DNA of 64,000 nucleotides, taken from positions 1,759,858-1,823,857 of the forward strand of contig NMRA01000009.1 of assembly GCA_002633005.1 (NCBI GenBank). Reading direction: 5' to 3'. Below the pieces are notes generated by a model. The model saw nothing but the letters and a program-made list of their open reading frames with translations, had not been told where the DNA came from and made no database searches. Of the stretch, positions 47,873 through 59,281 are shown in pieces. Source of the stretch: Phoronis australis. Taxonomy: Eukaryota > Phoronida > Phoronidae. The translations under genes were made by a program, and so were the position numbers. The stretch's first letter is position 1; every line of letters begins with the position of its first letter.

Positions 47873-50800
47873 ATGGACAACACGCCGGTTAAATCCGCCA
47901 GGTCTGTGTGCTTTGTATGTGGTTCAAGCCAACGTCTGTTGAACATTACAGCGGAATCAAAACACTTGCTGTCACACCACCTGCATGTTTGTGTTATGGA
48001 GGGTAGTATCTGTAGTTTTTGTTGTGCCAAATTAGAAACAATTAACAAGAAGACAACAGAATTAAAGAAGTTATATGACCAAAACATCGTTCATAAAAAA
48101 AGAATGCCATCAAAGGCATCAGCAACTGTGACCACACCGCAGTTGAAACGTGGACGTATCCTGGGTGGATCGCCTGAGAAAATTAGTGCACAGAATTACT
48201 ATCGACCAATTTTGCCACTGCCGGGTAGCAGGATTCCTGTAAGAAGTCCACATAAGGAACCTGTGGAGAGAGATTCTCTAAACCGGCGTGTACTAAAGGA
48301 AACAACTGCAAATGTTAAAGCATCTGCCAAGCGAAACCTCTTAGCAGATCACCAATACAGTAGAGACAAGACTGTTCCTAAACCAAGAAGCAACAAAAAA
48401 AACAAGACAAGAGATCCTGTTGCTGTCGAAGTTGAGCAATTAATTCAACTGTCTCCATCCACAGAAACCATATCAGCATCTGAATATTCCAGGATAGTAC
48501 AGGCTATACAAACGAAGAGTGTCTCCCAAATTGTGGATGCTATCATGTGTGTTTCCAAGATAAGGAATTGTGTTGTAGATTGGTTAAGTAAGTACTTCTC
48601 TGCTGCCATAGAGTGGTATGGCAAGAAAACAGGGGACAAAGCCTACCTCAGTGCCATTGGATATGATGACTTGGTAGAATTTGAATGGAGCAAAATAGTC
48701 AACGAAGCATCACAGAAAGTACCACTACTGCTCAAAATTATTCTTCGAGTTATGTTACCAGTTCATAGACAGACATCGAGTAATGTAGAGGGACTGTTGC
48801 CTCGCATCGGTATGATGTGGTCTATGATGTTGCAGGCTCGCTACGACTACTTGAGTAGGGCAGCAAGAGTCATCACTCTGTGCTTGTGTGACAACAACGT
48901 TGATCAGAAGGTTTGTGTAGCATTTATAAAAATTATAGAACTCAGAACCATTAGACTACTTTTATGCAAACTTGTCATTTTTATTCATGCACACATCTAA
49001 TTTATGTGTAAAATACATGCATTTCTGAAACGTTACAACTGGAATATGATGACCTGTGATTGGTAAAATTATTCATGGAATCTTAAATGTGTTACCTCAG
49101 AGTTTTGAGCTTACCCAATATTATTTTAACTTGGAATATCGATCGGCTGCCCTGACTTCAAAATTCTAGGAATTGTTTTTCTGTCAGTTCCACCTCCATT
49201 TCTGGTGAAGAAATCACTAATTCAATTAATTTCAAAATACTGAACCAAGGTACACTTCATTCTGCGTAGCTTTGAAGCAATGCCCCCTTGAATTATCCCA
49301 ACATTGTTATCTAGAAAATTGTAGAATGCTGTTGAAATAAATTGTGTATAATGGTTCAATTTCATTAGTAATGTTTCATTATTGTTTTGTTTTTCAGGAC
49401 AATTAATGCTGCTGAGGTTAAGTGTGTCTGGATACTTTGGATAATGGAATCAGTGGGAGACTCGAAATTCACCAGGAGACGCTTAGGTCATACCTTTGTA
49501 AATGTAGGCATACAGGTAGTAGTTACTTTGGACTTGAAGCCCACAGATGTGCCCATTTGCCATGAAAAAGTCACCCTTTTGAGCGCCACATCCCATACAT
49601 TTCTTTGAGATTACCTGGACCCCAGGCCCCAACATGACAAAATGCTCTCCATCCATTCAGATGTGAATAAATAGGAAGCTTTATTCATTCGCTCTACCTA
49701 GCGAATATCGAGTCACCCATTCGTATACCCTGCTAACTGCATGCTGTATAGTGACTAGTGCTTTTATGGCTGATTCTGCTGGACTGGTAGCTGACTGTGA
49801 TTACTAGTTAATCTAAAACATAGTTAGTGTAAATAATTCCAATGGTTGCAACCTACCATTCATTTTAGTGTCTTCTTCCAAACTAACAATATCACCATCA
49901 TCATCTCTAATGCATTTTGATATTGATAATACTTAATAAAAGATGCCTTGTGTTACCAAAAGCCACAAGGTCACCGGTGTACTGCTGTTTTATCAATTTC
50001 TCATAGTCACAGACATGATTCATCACACGGTAATCGTACATAGTGTCACTTTGATTATAACGAGTCCATTAGAAGTATGGCATCTGTGACATGGGTTTTA
50101 TTGTTTGTAAATTGTTCACTAGCCTATGTGTTTTGTATTGTCTTCACTAACACTCCCACGCTCTTCCTTGTCATAGATATCATGAACATATGTTTTAATG
50201 ACATACTACTTTTTAGGTATATGATCGTTTGGATACACTTGGTGTGTGCTTGTCTTATCCTTCTTGTCAAAGACTTCTGAAACTCATTGGAGACCACTAT
50301 AAGGATGAAGTAGTCAAAGCAGTGAAGGAAAACAAAAGGTATAATTGCATGTTTGAGTGTATGGTACCCAAGCAAACATTTCTTCATGATCACAGAAAAT
50401 TCCACCATGTAAGCTCAACACTAGAAGGCTAAGTTTTACCTCAAAGTTGAAAGTTTCTTTGGCACAATTGGTGATATTAGTAACATTGTTTCAAAATGCC
50501 TGAGAGGCAACAAAAACACTCTGACACCGAACACTGTTTAAGGTTTTTGAAACCAAGTCCTCGGGGAATTTTAAATTCTGTAGTTTTGCACAACTGCAGT
50601 AATTGGAAGATAGTTTGTATAATCAATTAGGCTCACCTAATGTATACGAGTTTGTGTAGTGGTAATCTTCACAGGGTCATCATATCAGTTCTCATGTTTT
50701 TTGTCCTCGTAATGTCAACTGAATTCTTTTCAAGTCAAACTGTCATTGCAACTCGTCTATCAGTATTTGCTCAATGCGATACAACATACTTTATATCTAT

Positions 50801-53800
50801 AAAGAATATTTGTATCTGTTAAAGGTTCAAGCTTGTTGGCGACAACATCAACTGGGTTACAGGAGTAAGCGAACAGAGAACTGATCACACCACAAAGGTT
50901 CACCATGCATTTGGCTCGATGGCAGTGGTGCAGAATGTGAATTTTGATCATTTGCCATCAGATTCACCGCAACAGAATTATTGGGAGGTGAACATGAAGC
51001 AATATCTAATGACTGAACATGAATGGATGGAATTGCGCAGTAACTACGTAATTCTTATTGCAAGAGTGGCAAAGAAATTGTTCCCAGCATTAGCGCGTCT
51101 CCCAGTGAAAGAAATTAGAGGAGTGCTGGCTGAAGAGCTGAAGGCCCAAACTAAAGTTGTCCCTCTGCCAGTGCTGTTCAAAAATGAGCAGTACTATCCT
51201 GATGTGGTTGATATCATGAAGTTCTATGAAGAGTTCATACAAGTAATTAAAAATTAAATTTATGACAAAAGTCAACTGAACAGGAAATTGAATAATATAC
51301 AACAGTAATGACATTTAAGACAATGCCCCATTTCAGGTGTATTCGTTCATTTTTCCACTGAACGTAGAGCAACATATGTCTTGTAAATCTGTAAAGAACT
51401 GTTTGCAGCAACTGCATTGTACTTGCTATGGCTTGAAGCAAGATTGGTAACTCTGTTACAAGTGTACCGAGGTCAAACAAGCGCTTTTGATCTATTTGTT
51501 GAACCATAACGGGGAAAGGCTATGGACTCCCAAATCACATAATTCTGGTTTTGTAATACAGAAGCTATGTTCTGAAGATTGGCGTTACTTTTATCATTTC
51601 TCATGACAGGAAGTAACTGTGCAGTAACAATTGACAAAACTGCTTCTGGTTCAAATTGTGAGAACCAGGATTAGTGTTCCTTTAAGTAACAACACCATTT
51701 TCACAAACTTGTATGAATACAATACAATGCATTGCATTTATATTGCGGTCACTGGCATGACTGTAAACTCATATTATTTGCTGTTATAATGGGGAATGTG
51801 CACTACCGTATTATGAAGGCCCACCTGTCTGAGGGACCGTTGCTCTGAAACTTCGAAATTGTCTTTTGGAATGGTGGTATGCAATGTTGTACTAATGTAC
51901 CTACTCTTTGTTTTGTTTTTTTTTTTCAGTCAGTGTTCACAGAGGCACAAAAAGATAAAGCTAAAGTTCAGACTGGAGGTGATCAGCTCACACGAGAAAG
52001 GTTTTCGGGGGCTAAACGACTGATGGTGAATGAACTAACACCAGAGGGCCGCTTTGAATACTTAAGTCCGATAACTAATGAGTTTTTTCACCTATTGCTC
52101 AATTATCTTATTGCCTTTTTCAAACAACTTTATGATAGTGACTCTGACCAAGATGTGGGAACAATGAAATCTGAACAAACAAGACTACGTAGAAGTAATG
52201 TTGACAAGGACGTAAGAAAGGCTTATTCCGAGGACAAGGATTTTACCCTCTCATTTATCAATGCCTATATTGCAGAGGCAATACTGGATCATTTCAAAAT
52301 TACTGCTATTGATTCTGCGATAGAAGCTGTACCTGAAAGTGACGACGAGTTGGAACTGTGGATGCAAAGAGAACTTGGAAGCATTGTGGACAAGTACGTC
52401 GCACCAAACATGATGGAAACCATACATTCATGGCATAACAACCAGGAACAAGTTCAAGGTTTGATGTGTCTGTGCACTCAAATCATTTAAAACATGTTTA
52501 AATCATTGGTTATTTGTAGGGTTACATGTTACACATTCTGACTGCTCATTTATTGCCTAAAATGTCATTGTTGCCAGTTGACAGAACTGACATGAGGAAT
52601 TATAAAAGACTGGCTTAATTGTGTTCAGCGAAACTTGTAAAATCTTATTTTTAATAAACTCAGCCAATTAAGATTCAATGGAATGGAGCTATATTTGTAA
52701 GACGTAATCCACAGTGTTACATTAGTTTGCTAGCCATACCACAGAATTTAATACGACTATAGCAACAGTCTTACTTACATGTGTTTCAATAACTATAAGT
52801 AAGCAATGATCAGAGAGTGACACTAAATCACGTTACAACAACTAATTTACACCAAATCATGTGAACGTAGGATGTTCATTCATTCTCCAAAAAGGAAGAA
52901 TGTCCTTAACATTTTTCAATACTATCAGAAATTATCCATTATGAAATGTCCATTTTCAGATGCTCTTGGGTGTGGCATGTTCAGTATTGTGACATAATTT
53001 CTTAACAGGGACATCATTTGTACCACTTGCAGTTTAAAGATAAACTCCATGTTTTGGTTCTAATGACTGAAACGATACACATATATTCAATGTCGTTAAT
53101 CATGAATTCTGTTATTGGCATTTCAGAAGATGGTCATGTATTGTTTCTTCGTATTGGTGATAGTCGTTCTGTCCAAGAAGTCATTGTACCAACACAAGAT
53201 AAAGTTAAAGACTATGGTCATTTGGTGTTGGAGATGGGGTTACTATATATGGAACTGTTGGACATGGTTAAAAACCCAGACCGCGACAGAGGAATTAGAG
53301 TTCTGAAGCTAGCAATGGTTGCTTTTAAAAGCAACAACAACTTATCAAAATATGCGAATGAGATACTAAGGTTTCTAGTGCACCAACTGACTCGGCTCTC
53401 TGAAAAAGAAGCACATGAAGAATTTTATGGATTGTTCGTTAACACTGCAGGCAAATTTGACTCTCACATACCAGCAGATGAGAGGATGGAGTACCTTGTC
53501 GGTTCTGTAAAGAAACATATCAAGCACATGTATTCCAACCAAACGGAAAGCTTTGTTACAGCAAAGAGTAGTGCACTAGCTGGACTGCATGAAATAAGTG
53601 AAAACTTTGACCGTTGTAGTAATGTCGTGGTCAGATCAAAGAAACACACTGCTCGTTCGGCTCTAGAAGATGAAAAACTTATGATAACAGATCTCCACGT
53701 CATGAGGCCATTTCAGTTTATACCAGGACGATACCACAGTAGATTTCGAAATGTGAAAGGTAGTTTAGTAGAACAAATTAACTCGTGTGAATTACTTCAG

Positions 53801-53848
53801 TGGATTCACAGAAAGAACCACGAGTTTGCAACTGAATTTGGCAATTGA
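47873..53848 (+). CDS. DUF6589-like presumed DDE transposase (five exons, 942 aa)
   Basis: Exons 47873-48910, 50217-50338, 50825-51242, 51930-52458 and 53127-53848; all GT-AG with phases 0, 2, 0, 1. The N terminus has two CxxC pairs (Cys13/16 and 47/50), a likely zinc finger for binding the ends. A basic linker follows (about 80-190), then the core: QKVYDRLDTLGVCLSYPS, LVGDNINW (Asp393), TGGDQLTRERFSGAK (Asp544), an E-x-FFH segment (Glu577, His580), DVGTM, then DYGHLVLEMGLLYMELLD, NNNLSKYANEILRFL and LFVNTAGKFDSHIPADERME. This order is what I know from DUF6589 proteins. Asp393, Asp544 and a Glu at 569 or 577 are candidates for a metal-binding DDE triad, by inference. No internal stops or frameshifts. 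Confidence 0.85.
49400..49700. repeat. possible dispersed repeat in transposase intron 1
   Basis: The stretch around AAAAGTCACCCTTTTGAGCG (about 49566) through the next 60 bp resembles 20617-20690 outside the transposon. It looks like a repeat inserted in the intron after position 48911. Other short repeats of TTGGCACAATTGG...AACATTGTTTC type occur at 50458-50510 and 55350-55395 within the same transposon. Confidence 0.3.
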
Positions 53849-53887
53849 ACAGTTGTTTACTAAATGAAATCAATGGATGAGAACAAG

Positions 53888-54165
53888 TTACCGTATTCGT
53901 TCTAATGAGCGCCCAGGGAGCTTGGAAAATTTGTTTTGGGAGGGAGGGCACTTATTTTAGTCTAATGCAGTTGAAATGGTTGAAATCAAAGGTAGTCGGA
54001 TATTACTGATAAACTGAAGACCTTGCTGTAGAATTTTAGAATTGTAGGTTAGGCATTTTTCACAAGTATACACCTTCATGTGTTAAGCACTTATTTTAGC
54101 GAAGTCTGAAAATGCGTGCAGGGCGCTTATTGGGGCATGGGTGCTTATTAGGGCGAATACGGTAA
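53888..54165. mobile_element. MITE nested between the two transposon genes
   Basis: Inverted ends TTACCGTATTCG (53888) and CGAATACGGTAA (to 54165), with inner C(T/C)CTAAT(G/A)AGC repeats, bound a 278 bp insert located between the two convergent stop codons (53848 and 54434), so it disrupts neither gene. The family is unknown; the TTA/TAA ends could hide a short duplication. Confidence 0.6.
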
Positions 54166-54433
54166 TACATATATTTTGCTCAAAGTGATTTTCGTCACCT
54201 GTACAATGGTTTCACAATAGCCTATAAGCATTCTCATGCTATTCACAGTCTTTATCAATACATACACTGTATGTAAATATCAAACAACAACAAGTATGGT
54301 ACTAAGCACTTTTCAATTTTGTACAAACAAAAGCAAAATTGTGCATAACAAATTCTAGTAATTAAAATGTAATGCAACAACCAGCTGTACACCAACTCCA
54401 AAGTACCCAGTCATATCCACAAACAGTATCAAT

Positions 54434-57400
54434 TCAAAAATGTGAGCACTCCACACATGTGCACACTTGTGTGCAAACATCGCAACAGTCATGTAGATGC
54501 CCAAGTGGATCTCTGTCAAAGTCCATTTCAAACAAGTTGCATATAAATTCTCTTCTGCATGTTGTCAATTTACAATAGTCTCTCATTTCTTCTGTCATCC
54601 CAGTCACATTTGATGCAATATCAGAAAAGTTGTAGTATAAAGTTGCTGTCGCAGTCTGGTTATCACGACCAGCACGGCCAATCTCTTGTATGTATGCTAA
54701 AAAATACATGCTACACATAAGTTCACTGGTTATTACTATCCAATCAAAATTTTTATACTATTTTAAAAATTCTCAAGACTGGAACAAAGGTAATTGGTAA
54801 AATCAACACTTTTAATTGTCAAAAGCTTACAACATTACAACAAAAGTGCTGAGCATTTTACCAAAGCCCTTGCAATTTCTGTCGTCTGTTCCATACACAC
54901 CAAATTAAATTTCACTAAGTCTGGCACGCTGTGCTCTAAACTGGAATTTTTTACCGTAAACTCGACACATAAAGTAAACTTTGGAAAAGGTATATTGATC
55001 TGGCATAAGTCATATACATCATTCAGTAGTAATTTGTAACCAAAGCACAAGAAATCATCTGAGATGTGAAGTAAAAATCCTGTTTAGCCCACTGTGTTAA
55101 GTGGACAGTAAGTCATTATCTTAGATTTCACCTAAATAATTGGTAATGTATATGTACTACATGCAACATCCCTTGGCTACAGGACCCCAGAAGAAGCGAT
55201 GACTTAAACCAAGGGACGACTTACATGCAAGTATGAGTCCAGGGGAGGTTACTCACATAAACAAGGTAACCGCAACCTCGTACCAAAAGTTTTAAATTTT
55301 GCAGGACCTATGCACAATTCAATAGGGCCCCCCCTTAAATTTGAAAGATTGGTTGGCACAATTGGAAACATTAGAAACATTGTTTCGAAATGACTGAGAG
55401 TATGCAAGTGTAGGCCTAGGTCACTAAGTTTACATATACAGCAATCATGAAGAAAAACAAGTTGAAATTTTGAGCATGCAATGTAATGAGCTTTTGGAAA
55501 ACGGAGAAAATAATTTTGGCAAATTATTATTTTTGTTTGAAGTTGCCGAAAAGATGACCATAATTAACAGTTTTGCAATAATATGTTACTGACAGAGGTG
55601 TAACGTTAATTGCTGCTGTCTTGTTTGATTAATACAATCGTATGCATTGACGTACTTTCCATGCATCTTGGTACACCAGCATGTACTATTCGCCTGATGT
55701 CAGGGGCGTCAACACCCATTGAGTATGCTTGCGTTGCAAACAACAGTCGCAGTTCTCCATCTCTTTCCTGCATACGTCTGACCACAGCTGCTTTTGTCTG
55801 AAATAAAATGAAACAGTCAATGATTTAACAAACACTCAATTGAGATCTAATTGTAGGAATGACTCTATAAGTGCAAATTACCAGACAGCTGGGAGATTAC
55901 AAACACTGTTTCGAACAAAATCATTGCAATCAACTGAAACCCGTCTTAAGCGACCACTCAAAGGAAGTAGCTGAGGCAGTTGCCTAGGACAGGTGGTTGT
56001 TTAAAAAAACATTGCAGGTAGTTCGATACCTGAATAACATCGGACTGGCCCAGGCCATATAGGTTGGGCCAATTGCACAAAGCACCAGGTGGTTGTTTAA
56101 TACAGGTCACAAAATTTTCAGTCATGACCTCCGAAAGGTCAGTTTACATTGAAAATCATTTGACAATTGAGGGTGGTAGCTGAGGGCAGGTGGTAGCTGA
56201 ATATATTTACACATTTAGGCGCATGTGCCTATATCTAAAATAAAACATTTTGTTGAACAAAAATGTTTACTCACTGCAAGTGTGCCACACATAGGTGCAT
56301 GCGCCTACTAGTATGTAAGTGGGTGTCCATGTATGTCTTAATTGTCCTCAACACAAGCAAATGACCCTGTGTGAAGCATTTTTATACAACCTTGCTTCAC
56401 TGATTGCACATTTTCAGGGACCGTCAGTCAAATAAGTCAATCTGATAAGTTCACTTTTGAAATTTAATGTAATCAGATGACTGACAAGTTGTAAGAATAG
56501 TATGATAGGATGCACCTATGTCTCAAGCATCACCTTCAAACCATCTACTCAAATGCTTCGTGTAAAGGTGCATGCATCTAATTCTGGATATTGGCCCAGC
56601 TATTAATATATTTGTATGCAACTAAATGCAAGCTATGTGGAAACAAAAAAAATCCACGAAATGCTCAATTGTACTAACCTGGTGGTGCATTGGAGCATGA
56701 AACTGGGCAACTTGACCGTGGGTGACTGGAGATGGCTGACCCCTCAAATCTCGCCGCAAAGCTAGTTCCTGGCCATAGCCACACCATCTCAGGGTACTGT
56801 ATACGACAGTTTTAGGAAAGTCATGCCCGTTCACTTTAAGCTCCTCAATTAATGGCTCCAAGATGTAGTCATAGCTGGACTGGACTGTGTTGCTGCCACC
56901 AGCACTGGGAGGTCTCCTCTCAACCACTAGTTTTATATTCTGTCTGTCTATAGACTTGCAGACAAGAACAGTGTCATGCATGCCAAGTCCAGCTTGGATA
57001 TCCTCACGCATGGTTTTGCCAGCCGTGGCAGTCAGAGCCAATACTTTTGCTTGCGGAAAGATGGCACGCAAGTCCTTAATTCGGGCGTAATCTGGACGAA
57101 AGTCATCACCCCACTGGACAACACAGTGTGCCTCATCAACCACAATGGTCACATCCTTAGTTTGCCATCTTTCACTCAAGAAAATGCTCATGGCAGAGTC
57201 ATGTAATATGTCTTCAGGGTGACCTAACACAAACGATGGACATGCCAACTTCAACTTTTCACTCATACCTTTCCCTATGCGTACGCACAAGTCGCCCAGC
57301 CTTTGCTCCTGTTCTTCAATGATAGCGGTCAGGGGACTCAACAAGATTATACAACAGTTGGTTCGCCCAATCGCGTCGAGATAGTGCGGCAAACATTCAA

Positions 57401-57587
57401 AGATTAATGACTTGCCGTAGCCCGTTGGCAATACGGCTAAAGTATCCTTCTCGGCTACAGATATTAAACTCTGAAACTGACCAGGTCGTAGAAAAGTATA
57501 CTGGGTTTTTCTGAGATTATTTACGCTATACAGAGACAACTTCGTTTGCAAAGACCTTGACAACGCTATACATTTACTGTCGGCCAT
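54434..57587 (-). CDS. RecQ-type ATP-dependent helicase of the transposon (three exons, 437 aa)
   Basis: Minus-strand exons 57587-56679, 55797-55656 and 54696-54434, GT-AG, phases 0 and 1. Motifs: Q-like region FLRPGQFQS (32-40), Walker A LPTGYGKS (53-60), motif Ia LLSPLTAII, DEAH with the RecQ-typical DEAHCVVQWGDDFRPDY (151-167), motif III ALTATA (184-189), motif V-like ATQAYSMGVDAPD, motif VI YIQEIGRAGRDN, then a RecQ zinc-binding region with CRREFICNLF and HDCCDVC. It stops there: no winged-helix (RQC) or HRDC domain. Start ATG at 57587 is the first in frame. The RecQ family unwinds DNA 3' to 5'; here it presumably acts on transposition intermediates, by inference from location. No disabling mutations. 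Confidence 0.92.
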
Positions 57588-57718
57588 ATTGTTTCTATGT
57601 TGCAAACCTAACCAATGACTACTAAGGTTACATCAACCAATGATAAAACGCGAGCTGTCGGGTGATACCTGCGTGCTGGCTGGGCTAAGCACGCAGGGAA
57701 CCAGCGAGGTGCGGTCAA

Positions 57719-58160
57719 CTGCACTTGTCAGAAACAACATAAGTTTGTCACAGCATAGATATTCGTCTATAGTCTATGGTCACAGGGCTCATAGCAAGGC
57801 ACTCTGATTATTTACTGGCAATGATCGTCGGGTGTTTTTCGCAGGTAAGATTAAGTATTGTAAACTGTTGGCCTGTGCTAGTCCTTATAAGTTTAAAAAT
57901 TCTACTGATAATCAGTTATGATTTGCTGCCAGGTCTCCGACTGTGCTGTGGGAGACCCGTTCCATGTCCGTGGCCGTGGGTAATTTCCGAAAATAGGTCC
58001 ATGCCATGTTGGATACTCAGAGAACAACCTTCCAAAAACTGCTTATTTTGGGTAAGGGGAGTGGAGAATTTTCTGAAACTTTGTCAAACACTGTGTGATG
58101 CGTATGCAAATTTGAGAACACCGATGAAGGGCACTCAGATTTACATACTTCAGTGTTCAA
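57719..58160. other. spacer between two mobile elements
   Basis: About 440 bp between the 10 kb transposon and the next long-TIR element. A small palindrome GGTCTCC...GGGAGACC lies at 57931-57957. No gene is seen. Confidence 0.5.
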
Positions 58161-58169
58161 AGTGTGACA

Positions 58170-59120
58170 TAGGCAATGACCATCGCCTCTGTTGGCCCGA
58201 ACCAGAGGCGATGTAGAGGCTATAGGCGCTCTGTATGCCGGAAGCTTTTCGGCGAATTATGCCTCGCACCGACTAAACCATCAAAGTCACGTTGTTATAA
58301 ATACCTTTTGCGCATAGAGGAACACCTTAGGAGGTTGTCGGATGTGTTTAAGACTTAAACAGTTTAAGTCCTTCCAACTCCAACAAATACTCCCGTTATG
58401 AAACTTTTTGTTCGATCAGTCCCTATTTCAGTTCCCAAAATCGTGAAATCAAAATTTTCATTTTTTTTTAACCAGGTCGAAGGTCAGAAGTTGCGATCCT
58501 ACCGGCGAACTTTGAAAGCAGAAGTTCCCGCCCTTTGTGTACGTGCTGCCGGGAACCAGCCGTGCATTTGCCGTGTTGTTAAACATTAAAATGTCAAATA
58601 TGTGCACAAAGACTATTAAATGTCATATCAACAGCATTTATTTTTATCAAATACGAACAATAATTCATTGAAATACAAACAGTTTCAAGTAACGCCAATT
58701 AAAGACAAGTATAAGGGGTGGCATTTTGGAAACGGACATTTGACTGACAAGACCGCAATGGCTCACCTTTGGCCTATTTAAAAATTCTTGAGGTTATGAA
58801 GTCACATCACCTAGCGAGCGCGGTAAAAATTGGAGCGTGCGCAGTACAAACATTTTGATTTCACGATTTTGGGAACTGAAATAGGGACTGATCGAAGAAA
58901 AAGTTTCATAGCGGGAGTATTTGTTGGAGTTGGAAGGACTTAAACACATCGACAACCTCCTAAGGTGTTCCTCTATGCGCAAAAGGTATTTATAACAACA
59001 TGACTTTGATGGTTTAGACGGTGCAAGGCATAATTCGCCGAAAAGCTTCCGGCGTACAGAGCGCCTATAGCCTCTACATCGCCTCTGCTTCGGGCCAACA
59101 GAGGCGATGGTCATTGCCTA
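58170..59120. mobile_element. long-TIR MITE (951 bp) with perfect 9 bp target duplication
   Basis: Inverted arms of about 300 bp begin TAGGCAATGACC, flanked by AGTGTGACA on both sides (58161-58169 and 59121-59129). Just inside each tip is a strong stem-loop (CATCGCCTCTG...CAGAGGCGATG). The arms and a central segment match the element at 45207 in inverted orientation, so this is a deletion derivative of that family. Long arms and a 9 bp duplication are typical of Mutator-like elements. The frames inside are not genes. Confidence 0.88.
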
Positions 59121-59281
59121 AGTGTGACACTGACACTGACAGCGACTTAAATGTGTTAGGCAGCGTTGTTTGTGTGTTTTCTGTTTCAACGAAAACCCGT
59201 TGATGTTTTAAATATAATAATCTTTCGATTAGAATAAAATTTATATTAGAAACGTCAAAGTGATATTCACAACAGAACCAT

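Larger units (their letters stand above)
47702..57708. mobile_element. 10 kb DNA transposon carrying DUF6589-type transposase and RecQ-type helicase
   Basis: It is flanked by a perfect 10 bp direct repeat GTGCGGTCAA (47692-47701 and 57709-57718). Ends are inverted: an outer 20 bp CTCGCTGGTTCCCTGCGTGC, a non-matching spacer (25 bp left, 11 bp right), then an inner 16 bp AGCACGCAGGTATCAC. CCTGCGTGC and GCACGCAGG inside each end can pair as a stem-loop. Two convergent spliced genes fill it: transposase-like on + (47873-53848) and helicase on - (57587-54434). Matching outer repeats and flanking duplication and two full-length genes indicate a recent, possibly autonomous insertion. A helicase-bearing DNA transposon recalls AcademH elements, but the 9-10 bp duplication does not fit the 3-4 bp I associate with Academ. 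Confidence 0.92.

Noticed and set aside
49399-49608. Extra transposase exon after TTTTTCAG
   Set aside because: In the required phase it meets a stop within three codons, while direct joining of 48910 to 50217 gives a continuous family-like sequence.
53018-53126. Upstream part of the open frame leading into the last transposase exon, with an acceptor near 53009
   Set aside because: Only the acceptor at 53125-53126 agrees in phase with the donor after 52458; the extra residues also interrupt the DUF6589-like order.
58794-59114. 106-codon minus frame and matching + frames at 57776-58358
   Set aside because: They lie in or next to the inverted arms of the 951 bp MITE, and similar frames recur in its relative because the arms are repeats.
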